Below, piece after piece: positions 7,903 through 17,164 of a stretch of DNA of 36,437 nt. The first letter of the stretch is position 1. Each line of letters starts with the position of its first letter. The stretch is from Amanita rubescens (lineage: Eukaryota; Basidiomycota; Agaricomycetes; Agaricales; Amanitaceae), in contig WION01000533.1 in the NCBI GenBank assembly GCA_015039365.1, positions 1 through 36,437 on the forward strand. The letters run 5' to 3'. Made by a program: the position numbers and the translations under genes. The notes beneath the pieces were generated by a model that ran no database searches, had not been told where the DNA came from, and saw nothing but the letters and a program-made list of their open reading frames with translations.

Positions 7903-10900
7903 TCATATCACAAGACCCATAAGTTTTCGAAGAAACATCACTTTGACTCTGGGCAATGCCTTTGTTAACAAGTCGGCTGGCATTTGATCTGTTTGCAAGT
8001 AGACAGGCTCAATAAATCCCTGCTCCACTTTATCTCGAAGCCAGTAGAAGCACAAGTCTAGATGCTTCATGCGCCCATGATGTTCTGGGTTCTTTGCTAC
8101 ACTGATAGCTGACTGATTGTCCATGAACAGCTTTGTAGGCTTAGGCACCATATATCCCATCTCTTCCAACAACTTCTGCATCCACCTGATTTCCTTCCCA
8201 GCAGCACATGCTGCGACATATTCAGCTTCCGTAGTAGAGAGTGCCACAATAGGTTGCAACTTGCTACTCCAACTGACAGCTCCAGATCCCACTTTGATGA
8301 TATATCCAGTAGTGGACTTTCCATTGTCTTTGTTACCACCATGATCAGCATCAGCATATGCTCTGATGAGTTCGTTGCAATCAGGATCAGGCCCAAGCTC
8401 CAATTCCATTTCCAGTGTCCCAGCTAAGTATCTCAACAAGTGTTTGACTGCCTTCCAATGTGCCATTCCAGGATTATTGTTAAAGCGAGCCAAAACACTT
8501 GCAGGTTCCGCAATATCTGGTCTTGTCATCATGGCCAAATACATGACTGAGCCCACTGCACTGATATAAGGAATGTCTTTCATTTCCTTCATCTCCTCAT
8601 TGCTTTTAGGGCACTGATCTTGCGAAAGCTTCAAACCAGGATTCATTGGTGTGTCCACTGTGCTGCAATTCTCCATGCCAAATCGCTTCAAGATGTCCAT
8701 AATGTACTGCTTTTGTGAGAGATAGATCTTTCTGTTCGCTCTATCCCTCCTAATAGCAACTCCAAGCAAGTACGATGTCTCTCCCAAGTCCTTCAACTTG
8801 AAGTACTTGGACAAATCACTGACTACCTTGTCCAAGGCAGCCTGAGAGTTGGAAGCAAGTGTAATATCATCCACATACACTGGCATTATGATCCGGACAT
8901 CATCTCTCTGATATATATACAGAGCTGGATCTGAGCAGATTCTATTGAATCCCATGTCAAGAAGGGCAGAATGCAACTTCTCATTCCATAACCTGGCAGC
9001 TTGTTTTAACCCATAGATAGACTTGTTTAATTTGCACACATAATCTGATCCAAGTTCTTCAAATCCTTCTGGCTGCATCATGTAGACATCAGCATCAATA
9101 TCTCCATTAATAAATGCATGAGAGATGTCTACAGAGCGCAAATGCAAGTCATCTATTGCTGCCAGTGCTAGGATAAGGCGAATAGTGGCCTGACGCATAG
9201 TTGGGGCAAATATCTCCATGTAATCAAATCCAGGTCGTTGATTGTAACCTTTAGCAACAATCCTGGCTTTGAATCGCTCTACAGTGCCATCTGCATTCCT
9301 TTTTATGCGAAACACCCATTTGGAGCCAATTGCTTTCTTTCCAGGAGGCAGCTTTTCCAACACCCATGTCCCATTGTTCAATTGTGCATTTATTTCCTCC
9401 AAAGCAGCCTCATGCCACCTCTGTGCATCTGGGCCAGCCATCGCTTCAGCATAACTGTTAGGTTCATTTCCAGTTAATGATGATGTATGAACACATTCAG
9501 CATCTTCTTCCCCCTCATCATCATCATTATACCTCAAGACACGAGGTTTCACCTTCCACCATTCACCAGGAGGTTGCACATTTCGTCTTTCACGTCTCTG
9601 TGCTAATGGGACCTCTGGCTCAACTGGTATCGGTCGTGGTGGTGGAGTAACTGGCCTTTCTTCCTGTTCAGCTTCAGCTTCGGCCTCTGGTTGCACATCT
9701 CGTTCCTCCTGTGGCTGCTCTTCCTCCTCCTGCTGCTCCTGTTGCTCCGGCAATGGCACCTGTATGCTGTCATCATCATCATCATCAGCTTCCACCTGTA
9801 TAGCTGGTATTGGAATGTAACGTTGCTCTGTATGTGTGTCATTCATTTCATTTCTAGTTTCCTGAGGTTGTTGAACAGAGTGTGAGCCAAGCATGTAACG
9901 TTCATCAAACTCTGCTCTTTCCGAAATGATTGTTTTCTTTGTAATAGGATTGTAGAATTTCCAACCCTTATAACCATCAGGATACCCAATGAATATGCAC
10001 TTTTCCATATGTGATCCAAGAGCAATACGTTTATCCTTTTGCACATGCACATAAGCAGTGCACCCCCAAATCCTTAGATGACTAACATCAGGCTTCTTGC
10101 CATGCCATAACTCAAATGGGGTTTTCTTAGCAACTGCAGATGTTGGACATCTGTTCCAAACATGAACGAGTGCTGCCAAACACTCTCCCCAAAATTTGTT
10201 AGACAAACCAGACTCTTCTAACATAGCCGTGATCCTTTCTGACAAGGTCCTATTTGCACGCTCTGCTACACCATTCTGCTGTGGTCTATTTCGCACTGTG
10301 TGTTGCCTGGCAATCCCACATTCATCTGTAAATCGCAAAAATGCGTTTGACATGTACTCCCCTCCCTTATCATCCCTCAATGTTTTAATTTTATGACCAG
10401 TTTGATTCTCAGCATAAGCTTTGAATTGTTTAAATGCATCAAACACCATGTCCTTTGTCTTTATAGGGAGTACAATACGAAGTCGAGAATAGTCATCAAT
10501 GAATGTAACCCAATATTGATAGCCAGAATGTGTAGTAGCGCCCACTTTGTGTACATCAGTGTGTACAAGCTGCAATAGCTTTGTTGACCGATTTTTCGAA
10601 GAAGGGAATGGATTGGCATGCATTTTCCCTGCCAGACATGGCTCACAGATCGGATCAGGCTTGTCATTAGACGTCATGGTAAGTCCCTCAACCATGCTGT
10701 CACGAACCATACTCTTGACACTCTCATACCCATGGTGTGCTAGCCTCCTATGCCACAAAGTCAAGTCCAGAGGCAGAGTGGACGATGCAACAGCTGATTT
10801 AACATACTCTTGGTCTACAATGGTCTCACCAGCAAGATAACCAACATTATCATCTCCCACTTTGGCAACAAAAGGTATATGACCATCTTTTTCAAATTTC

Positions 10901-12072
10901 ATTATAGACTTTGAGATATGTACATTAAACCCTCTATGTTGTGTAAGGTATAAGACAGAGAAAAGATTATTCTGTAAGTCCGGTACATGTAACACTCTAG
11001 CAAATTCAACCTCTCTAGCTGGTTTTCCATCTATAACTGGTTTAAATACAACAGACCCAACTCCCTCTGTATATATCACAGTATGATCTGCCAACCTAAC
11101 CTCTTTTCGCATTTTGGTGTAGGTTTTGAACCAATGTCTATGTGGGGTCATATGAGAAGTGGCCCCCGAGTCTGTATTCCAGTCAAAACGATGGTCAGCA
11201 GAAGTCCCAAATGCATTATAATGAACATGACTTGCATTTCCTGCCTTTTCAGCAGTCTCTGCCTCTTTTCCCTCCTCTGCCTTATTAGCACTAGGTGCAG
11301 CCGTCACCTTGTTTTTCGGACATTTTGCCACCATATGCCCTTCCTCTCCACATAAGAAGCATGTAAGCTTCGTTTTGAATCCATTATGGTGACCACCACC
11401 TCTGCCACCTCTGCCACCACCTCTTCCACCTCTATAATTCGATGTCCCTGCTCTATTGGCCCTCTCCCCCACATCAGCTCGACGTTTTTGGTTTAATTCC
11501 TCCGATTTGAAGGCTTGGAGGATTACACTCTTGTCCAATTTATCCACTAATAACAAATTGGAAGTCAAATTGGCAAAGCTCTCTGGTAGAGCACGAATCA
11601 TTGCCATACACAGCAATTCATCGTCCAATTTGTCCAATGTGAAGTCACTAGGACGAAGATTTTTTATGTTGGACATTGCCTTCTCCACTCTGGTTGCCAC
11701 AGCCATGAGTGTTTCGTCGTCTGCCTTGTGGATAGAGAACAGCTCATCATAGGCATTGAATCTTGCACCTGGCTTTTGGTGCAAGTGAGCCTTTTTGAGA
11801 CTGTCCCACATAGCTTTTGGATCATCCACTTGGTCTCGAAAATGGACTCTTTGGTCACTTTCTACACCCAAGTAGATTTCACCAGCAGCTTTCTCTACTT
11901 TTGTCTCCCACTTTGCCAATTCATCATCAGTGGTTTTGGCTGGTTTTGTAACCTTGCCAGACACCACACTCCATAGCCCACTGCGCATTAAAAGCGCCCT
12001 CATTTCCCCTGACCACTCCTGGTAGTTACCATTGGATAGTGGCTTGATTTTTATTGTAGAATGATCCGACAT
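7903..12072 (-). CDS. Ty1/copia Gag-Pol polyprotein (1389 aa)
   Basis: One continuous frame holding all parts needed for retrotransposition. In order: a copia-type Gag (about 1-230) ending in an RGG-rich stretch; a CCHC zinc knuckle (C238, C241, H246, C251) for RNA binding; an aspartic protease with D-S-G at 301-303; the HHCC zinc finger of the GAG-pre-integrase/integrase (H441, H446, C476, C479); the integrase core with D506, D568 and E604 (D-x35-E); an acidic Gln/Glu/Asp-rich linker at about 775-850; reverse transcriptase with YVDD at 1066-1069; and RNase H with YADADHGG near 1239 and the FMDNQSA segment downstream. The order protease-integrase-RT-RNase H is diagnostic of Ty1/copia. Gag and Pol are in one frame, so there is no programmed frameshift. 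The first Met at 12072 lies 152 nt inside the 5' LTR and gives the expected Gag N-terminus. No stop or missing catalytic residue was seen. Confidence 0.97.
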   Translation of the reverse strand: MSDHSTIKIKPLSNGNYQEWSGEMRALLMRSGLWSVVSGKVTKPAKTTDDELAKWETKVEKAAGEIYLGVESDQRVHFRDQVDDPKAMWDSLKKAHLHQKPGARFNAYDELFSIHKADDETLMAVATRVEKAMSNIKNLRPSDFTLDKLDDELLCMAMIRALPESFANLTSNLLLVDKLDKSVILQAFKSEELNQKRRADVGERANRAGTSNYRGGRGGGRGGRGGGHHNGFKTKLTCFLCGEEGHMVAKCPKNKVTAAPSANKAEEGKEAETAEKAGNASHVHYNAFGTSADHRFDWNTDSGATSHMTPHRHWFKTYTKMRKEVRLADHTVIYTEGVGSVVFKPVIDGKPAREVEFARVLHVPDLQNNLFSVLYLTQHRGFNVHISKSIMKFEKDGHIPFVAKVGDDNVGYLAGETIVDQEYVKSAVASSTLPLDLTLWHRRLAHHGYESVKSMVRDSMVEGLTMTSNDKPDPICEPCLAGKMHANPFPSSKNRSTKLLQLVHTDVHKVGATTHSGYQYWVTFIDDYSRLRIVLPIKTKDMVFDAFKQFKAYAENQTGHKIKTLRDDKGGEYMSNAFLRFTDECGIARQHTVRNRPQQNGVAERANRTLSERITAMLEESGLSNKFWGECLAALVHVWNRCPTSAVAKKTPFELWHGKKPDVSHLRIWGCTAYVHVQKDKRIALGSHMEKCIFIGYPDGYKGWKFYNPITKKTIISERAEFDERYMLGSHSVQQPQETRNEMNDTHTEQRYIPIPAIQVEADDDDDDSIQVPLPEQQEQQEEEEQPQEERDVQPEAEAEAEQEERPVTPPPRPIPVEPEVPLAQRRERRNVQPPGEWWKVKPRVLRYNDDDEGEEDAECVHTSSLTGNEPNSYAEAMAGPDAQRWHEAALEEINAQLNNGTWVLEKLPPGKKAIGSKWVFRIKRNADGTVERFKARIVAKGYNQRPGFDYMEIFAPTMRQATIRLILALAAIDDLHLRSVDISHAFINGDIDADVYMMQPEGFEELGSDYVCKLNKSIYGLKQAARLWNEKLHSALLDMGFNRICSDPALYIYQRDDVRIIMPVYVDDITLASNSQAALDKVVSDLSKYFKLKDLGETSYLLGVAIRRDRANRKIYLSQKQYIMDILKRFGMENCSTVDTPMNPGLKLSQDQCPKSNEEMKEMKDIPYISAVGSVMYLAMMTRPDIAEPASVLARFNNNPGMAHWKAVKHLLRYLAGTLEMELELGPDPDCNELIRAYADADHGGNKDNGKSTTGYIIKVGSGAVSWSSKLQPIVALSTTEAEYVAACAAGKEIRWMQKLLEEMGYMVPKPTKLFMDNQSAISVAKNPEHHGRMKHLDLCFYWLRDKVEQGFIEPVYLQTDQMPADLLTKALPRVKVMFLRKLMGLVI

Positions 12073-12210
12073 TTTTTGTCAAAGTCCCAAAGTCCAAGTC
12101 CCAATGTAGTTGTTTAGCCAATGGCCAAAAATGCGTCCAATCAATAAGTAGACTGTCCAAAATGGCCAGTCTAGTCCAAAACACAATAGCAGTTCTCTAG
12201 CAGTAAAGGC

Positions 12211-12224
12211 CGGGGCCCATAACC
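12211..12224 (-). other. Primer-binding site, initiator-Met half-tRNA type
   Basis: Directly abutting the 5' LTR on the minus strand is GGTTATGGGCCCCG. This complements the anticodon arm of initiator methionine tRNA (the CAT anticodon in ..GGGCCCATAACC), not a tRNA 3' CCA end. Drosophila copia and yeast Ty5 use the same arrangement, priming from a tRNA-iMet cut in the anticodon loop. Confidence 0.75.
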
Positions 12225-12601
12225 TGTTAAAAATGTGCAAAGTGTTGTTGCAACTCACTACAAATGTTGTAGTAGTTGTCTAGCCCTCTGATAGACTCAA
12301 TACACGCTTTAGACGTTCACAAATGCGGTCTATAACAATTGATAGCAGTGATATTAAGTCTATATCCAAGTGTAGGTACTGTAGTTCCCTACGTGTAAGG
12401 AAACCTGGCCTGTTTGGTTCTATTTACTACCTATCCCATCAGGTGTGAGTTTAGGTGTCCACTATATCGCGTTTTGTCCACAGACACAACCGCTACACCT
12501 ATAAACTAGCTCATTATACACAAAATAAAGAATATAGTATTGTAACACTAAATATAAAGCATTTGAGCGATATCTGATGTTTAATCACTCAATATTCAAC
12601 A
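12225..12601 (-). repeat. 5' LTR of copia element A
   Basis: 377 bp, identical by eye to the 3' LTR. Starts TGTTGAATATTGAG on the minus strand and should carry the promoter. Confidence 0.96.
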
Positions 12602-12751
12602 AATTGTTGTTAGTAGGCACTTTGCCAGTGGTGGTTGCTGGGGATGGGGCCACGTTCAAATCAGTTTTAACTAGGTGACTAGATATCGCTTCAGGTAATT
12701 AATCAGCTTTTGTCTATTAATGCCATAGCATCATTGGACATAGTGATGTGC

Positions 12752-12833
12752 AGGGCCTGGCTTGGCTCAAAAGGCCCCAGCTTGGGCTCAGCTCAAGATG
12801 GCTCGGGCTTGTGATAAAGATGAGCCAGGCCCT
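12752..12833. repeat. Short foldback with 11-bp inverted ends
   Basis: AGGGCCTGGCT at the left and AGCCAGGCCCT at the right enclose about 60 bp rich in GGGCT/GGCTC words. It could be a tiny MITE-like or hairpin element; no certain target duplication was seen. Confidence 0.45.
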
Positions 12834-12845
12834 AGTGGAGGGCCC

Positions 12846-13181
12846 TGTTGAATATTGAGTGATTAAACATCAGATATCACTCAAATGCTTTATATTTAGT
12901 GTTACTATACTACTATATTCTTTGTTTTGTGTATAATAAGTTAGTTTATAGGTGTAGTGGTTGTGTCTGTGGACAAAAACACGATATAGTGGACACCTAA
13001 ACTCATGCCTGATGTAAATAGAACCAAACAGGCCAGGTTTCCTTACATGTAGGGAACTACAGTGCCTACACTTGGATATAGACTTGATATACTGCTATCA
13101 ACTGTTATAGACTGCATTTGTGAATGTCTACAGTGTGTATTAAGCCTATCAGAGGGTTACACAACTACTACAACATTTGTA
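12846..13181 (+). mobile_element. Truncated, CpG-depleted copia solo LTR
   Basis: Matches the copia LTR of this window in the opposite orientation, from TGTTGAATATTGAGTGATTA to ACAACATTTGTA, lacking roughly the last 35 bp. It is clearly diverged, and 7 of the 8 CpG sites of the intact LTR are changed by transitions to TpG or CpA. It is older than the neighbouring full element, which lies 244 bp away in inverse orientation. Truncation removes any target duplication. Confidence 0.92.
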
Positions 13182-13363
13182 TCGGCCTGTCCTTCACTGT
13201 GAAAGGGGTGGAGAGTTGTCTTTCTCATTTGGCTTAATATGGTGGTACTTGTGCTATGAACCGTGCATGTGGGTCAGTTCTGTGAATCAGAGAGTAGAAG
13301 GAGAACACACATACAAGAAATCTTGATAATCCATCCAACACATGACACACCTCCATTCAACTT

Positions 13364-13691
13364 TTACACTGTCTGTCCACCCCATATGTGTTTAAGAGAA
13401 GGAATTGATGCATGCAACCCAATGATATGGGTTTTGGATTGAGACAGACAATCCTTCAAGGTCTCCTTCATCCAGCCCAGGTAGGTAGGTGCCAGTGGTT
13501 GGATGCTAGACAGTTCATCAGAGTGGGCAGTGTCAGAGGAGATGCCTTTGGGCAGGTTTGAAACCTGTATGGGGCATGCAAGGTCAGGTAATGGTAATGG
13601 TAGGAAGAAAAGGACTCACGTCATCCCCACTGTCAGAGTCCATCTCATCATTGTCATTGTCATCATCATCATCCTTGGCCTCACCCTTGAT
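13364..13691 (-). pseudogene. Two-exon coding remnant, unidentified
   Basis: Minus strand, from about 13691: an acidic stretch (KDDDDDNDNDEMDSDSGDD), then a good 55-nt intron at 13565-13619 (GTGAGT..ACAG, branch CTGAC), then a segment containing LAPTYLGWMKETLKDCL and THIIGLHASIPSLKHIW, ending at a stop at 13364-13366. The joined frame is open across the intron. No upstream start or exon is evident before a stop near 13700, so this is either the 3' end of a decayed gene or part of a longer model not resolved here. The family is not recognised. Confidence 0.4.
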
Positions 13692-14163
13692 CCCCAGTCA
13701 GAAATGCCTCAATTTTCATGTATTTGAAACTATTTCCCACAATTTGTCGCAGATTTAGGTAGACACAATAGATTTTAATCTGCATTGTCTCAGTAAATAG
13801 GAATCTGTTGATTGCAGTCTATTTTGTGAGATTTCAGATGGTGCGCTGGTTCACAAACTACTCCTTGTCAATCAATTTCCGTCGATTTTGATAGATTTAG
13901 CTATATTTCTCAATAGACGATATATTTATGTTTAAAATCCATTCCACTCTATTCTATAATCTACACTCGATTCTTATCTATTTCTAGTTCCAATTCTCTT
14001 CAATTTCCATCTATTCTAACTATTTCTTGCAATTGACACAATTTAACTGTCAAATTATCATATTCAGCCAAGTCAAAAATGTCAGCCATGGCATACCTTA
14101 ATTGAGTTGCGAATAACTCGACCGCTATCTTCTTTTGCCAGGTTTTCTACGCCAAATATTAGT
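13692..14163. other. No gene recognised
   Basis: AT-rich sequence with recurring short words such as ATTCTATTC, CAATAGA and TCGATT but no clear repeat unit, coding frame or RNA fold. Confidence 0.5.
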
Positions 14164-16110
14164 TTATGAGTTGATAAAATCATTGGTGACATACGGCTCT
14201 TGAAGCAGCTTTGGCAGTGTTGCTAAAGGCCTGGTGCGTCGAGTGAGCAAAGTGTCATATTCCGAAAACACACCACATACCTGCATTGCATCTGGACTCA
14301 GTTTCTTGTAGTAGGCTTCAAATTCATTCTTGAGACTGCCTAGGTGGTTTTGTATCCACTCTCGCTTCACCATGTTCCTAAAATAGTGTTAGCTTAGTAG
14401 TTGTTGCCAACAAAGGACTTACTTGGCGGTATTTCTCATCCCTGCCACCACCAGTACCTTACCCCACTTGGCTGGCCATTGGGTGTCTGCATCCATCTCC
14501 TGACACTCCTCGTTCCCCTCTTCACCGCCGTTATCATCACGCTGACCTTCGTTGTTCTCAGAACTGGATGCCAGCCGTTGTTCCCTTGCGCTGGCATGTT
14601 CATCCATCTGATTCAGCATGTTCATGTTGTTGCTGTTTGTGCATGCACTTGTATCAGTCTCGTGTATCCATGGAACAGGCCTCTTACCAAGGGTTGTTTC
14701 ATCTGAGTCGTATTTGTAGTGTTGACGTTCCAGTAGTGTCGTTGGGAGTAGAACTCGAAGCGCTGTTGGGAGTGCTGTTGTTTGCAGAACAGTTGGTAGT
14801 GTCAGCAGTGTTTGCACCTGGGGTATTGGTGGTACTGTTCGGAGCACTATCTGATGGATTGTTCAAGTTGTTCACTGTGTGGCCAGTATCTGAAGTGTCA
14901 AAGCTGTCACTGGGAGTGCTGCCAGTGTTTGATGTGTTGTTTGACACGTCGTTGACGCCATCAGGAATGCTGCCAGTATTTGATGTATTGTTTGATGCAT
15001 TGTTGACACCATCAAAAGTACTGTCAGTATTGTTGTTCGTATTCGACGCATTGTTGAGGCTGTCAGGAGTGTCATCAGTATTTGAAGCATTATTGCTGGT
15101 ATTCGATGCATTGTTGCTGGTATTCGACACGTTGTTGAGGTCATCAGGAGTGCTACTAGTATTCGACACGTTGTTGCTGGTATTCAACGCGTTGTTGCTG
15201 GTATTTGACACGTTGTTGCTGGTATTCAACACGTTGGTATTCGACGCATTGTCAAGGTCATCAGAAGTGCTGTCAGTATTCGAAGTGTTGTTGTTGGCAG
15301 CTGAGGTATTTGTAGTGCCACTAGTACGAGTGGATGAGGAGCTCCCAGATATGTTGCTTGAGCCTGAGCTATAGACGAGACAGTACATTTCGTTTCCATT
15401 TGTGGTTGGTCTGATACCACAAGGAGTAATTTTTGCTAGTCCAGAGGTCCAATTTCCACATGCCCACTGCCAGTCTGAATTCCAAGAAATCGTTCAGCAT
15501 CTCTTTCATGTAGAAGTCATATGCGGTTGCGCTCATTCTGGTGGAACTCGTAGGCACCATTCCTTGTTCATCGAGAGTGTGCCACAGATGTCGAGCCTTC
15601 TGAGAGATCTTGTATAGCCTTGTCCTGTCAATCAGAGTCCCATTGGCATCCTCGATGTAGGGATGGTGATGGTCTTTGTCTGCTTGCGAAGTTTTTGAGG
15701 GCTGCCCGCGCTTGCTTTGTCTCTGAGATAGACCATCCATAATACCTTTGTTCTCTGCTAACCAGCTGGTGTATGTGAGATGGGTCCAGAAACGAAGGAG
15801 AGGGTATGCCTCTTTCTGCAGAAGTGGAGGCATTTCACAACTGCTGGCCAAGTTTGTTTGTTGCACAGAAGTGGAAGGATTTTCGCAGGCATTTGATTGG
15901 CCTGATTGTAACCACATCGTCATGCGGTCTAGTAGATTCCTACTCTGCACCATCATAACACGTTCAGCACATATAAAACAGTACGTACTCAGTTGCTGCT
16001 AATGCCATTTGTTGATCTTTAATATCTTGTTTAAGAGATTCAATCAGTTTCAAGGCGTCCAGATATGGGGGATTTGCGTACACAATAAGCATATTGGCTG
16101 GAGCCCACAT
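14164..16110 (-). CDS. Five-exon gene, uncharacterised fungal protein (~589 aa)
   Basis: Proposed exons on the minus strand: 16110-15985, 15944-15418, 15368-14818, 14774-14423 and 14377-14164. The introns are 40, 49, 43 and 45 nt; reading frame is kept through all four joins and gives 589 residues. The last intron is the best (GTAAGT, branch GCTAAC, TTTTAG); the first could instead run 15988-15943 (GTACGT donor); the second and third have weaker donors (GTATCA, GTGCAA). The N-terminal half has a motif style seen in dispersed agaricomycete hypothetical proteins (..KARHLWHTLDEQGMVP.., ..MLNDFLEFRLAVGMWKLDLW..). The middle is an Asn/Ser/Thr/Asp-rich repeat from a 21-bp minisatellite, then an acidic stretch, then a helical C-terminus containing KREWIQNHLGSLKNEFEAYY. 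No catalytic motif, signal peptide or membrane segment is visible. The family resemblance is from memory and the function is unknown. Confidence 0.6.
14930..15260 (-). repeat. Coding 21-bp minisatellite
   Basis: Degenerate head-to-tail units of the type TTGTTGCTGGTATTCGACACG (plus strand) with interruptions by TTGAGG(T/C)(C/T)(A/G)TCAGGAGTG. On the minus strand they encode Asn/Ser/Thr-rich heptads such as NASNTSN and NVSNTSS. Because the period is a multiple of three, several frames on both strands stay open over the whole tract. Confidence 0.85.
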
Positions 16111-16792
16111 CAGAATTCATGTTGTTCACCTACATAAAAGTCAAGGGCGTCCATCTGGAGGGAGGGGAATCGAGAAGGGAAGTGAGGAAGTGGGGGGAAG
16201 AAAGAAAAAATGGGTCAGTATATGCACTGGCATAAAATCAATATAGATTTTTATTGATGTCACAGGAACAGGCCTCAATACATTCATCGCTGCACTTGTC
16301 TACCACTACCAAACATACCTCATATCTTAGAGCATACCATACCCAAATGTGCCAATGTAAATATGATTTCTAGATTTGTGTTTTGCATGAATATTCAGTG
16401 CAAGTTTCCCACAATTTCTTGCACATCTACTATCTGCTACAAAAACATATACTTCAATCTATGCTGGCCTCTCTTCCAAAGTAAGTCCCCCTAATTCTCA
16501 GACTTGTTTTCACTTTGACAACATTCAAGGCAACAGCGACGAGTCTGCCATGATATACTACACTAGTAGACCAATTTCCAATTTTGGATATATAAGTTTG
16601 CGGCACATTGTATGCACCTCTCTGCAATGATCTTCTTTTCACTCGTCCACATCGCTTCATCTCATAACAACCATTACACCAAGTGTCGCCACTACATGGA
16701 CCGAGACCAAATCATGGAAATCATAAAAGAGACATTACAGGGCCTTAAGAACACATCCCATATACCTTCACACGTTTTCTGCAGAGATTTTA
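16111..16792. other. No gene recognised
   Basis: Includes a purine-rich tract (GGAGGGAGGGG.. to GAAAGAAAAAATGGG near 16157-16212) and AT-rich sequence upstream of the five-exon gene, which may hold its promoter. A 68-residue minus frame at 16454-16660 has no recognisable features. Confidence 0.45.
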
Positions 16793-17024
16793 TAGTGTAC
16801 AACCAGTCCTATGACCAGTCTAGACCAGTCCAGACTGGTCATGTAACCAGTTAAGGTTTTAACTGGTCATAACCGGTCTTTTAACTGATTTAACCAATTG
16901 TAACCGGTTACAATTGGTCCAGTTAAGGTTACAAGCAACTGGGAGCATTTGTAACCGGTTAAGGTTACAGGTTACACCCAAAAAAGGCAAAAAGACCGGA
17001 CCGGACCAGACTTTAAAACACTAC
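16793..17024. mobile_element. hAT-like palindromic element, 232 bp
   Basis: Left end TAGTGTACAACCAGTCC at 16793 and right end GGACCAGACTTTAAAACACTA closing at 17024, which is TAGTGTTTTAAAGTC when reversed. The interior is almost entirely ACCAGT/ACTGGT and AACCGGTT palindromes plus a CCCAAAAAAGGCAAAAAG segment. It shares its right end with the complete 991-bp element, but the 8 bp outside the two ends (AGATTTTA and CCTGCCAC) do not match, so the left boundary is uncertain or the element is recombinant. Confidence 0.5.
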
Positions 17025-17164
17025 CTGCCACACTCACTTCTCCACCCATCTGGCGGTCAATCTGGCTTCCATAGGACATCACAACATATCTGACATCATT
17101 GTAATGGACCAGCGCACTTCATTCCCATCCTGAATGACATGATTGATCAGATCTCAGAGGTGAT

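Larger units (their letters stand above)
7439..12601 (-). mobile_element. Complete Ty1/copia LTR retrotransposon
   Basis: A 5163-bp element with two 377-bp LTRs (7439-7815 and 12225-12601) that are identical by eye, TGTT..AACA termini, and a perfect 5-bp target duplication AATTG at 7434-7438 and 12602-12606. It is transcribed leftward: the 5' LTR is at 12225-12601, followed by a primer-binding site, a single unbroken gag-pol frame and a purine tract before the 3' LTR. Identical LTRs, intact frame and intact target duplication indicate a recent insertion that may still be competent. It interrupts no recognisable gene. Confidence 0.97.
1..15953 (+). repeat. Copy A of a ~20.44-kb tandem direct duplication
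   Basis: This segment recurs in the same orientation at 20442-36430. The offset is 20441 at the first base, 20442 after one extra T in copy B near 20497, 20461 after one extra 19-bp unit near 22690, and 20477 after one extra 16-bp unit near 27380, then constant to the end. Every long translated frame in A has the same length and sequence in B. The period includes the gag-only LTR element at 17866-20491. Either a very recent segmental duplication or two haplotypes joined in assembly would produce this. Confidence 0.97.

Noticed and set aside
7903..12072. Many 60-98-residue plus-strand frames across the copia element
   Set aside because: All are antisense shadows of the intact polyprotein frame and recur identically in copy B for that reason only.
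14568..15374. A 268-residue plus-strand frame rich in Leu/Val/Phe/Asp heptads
   Set aside because: It is the antisense reading of the 21-bp coding minisatellite in the minus-strand gene. A period divisible by three keeps several frames open, and it has no start context or domain.
16793..17024. A complete hAT-like element with target duplication
   Set aside because: The ends fit, but the 8 bp outside them do not match, so completeness cannot be claimed; it is listed only as a probable element.
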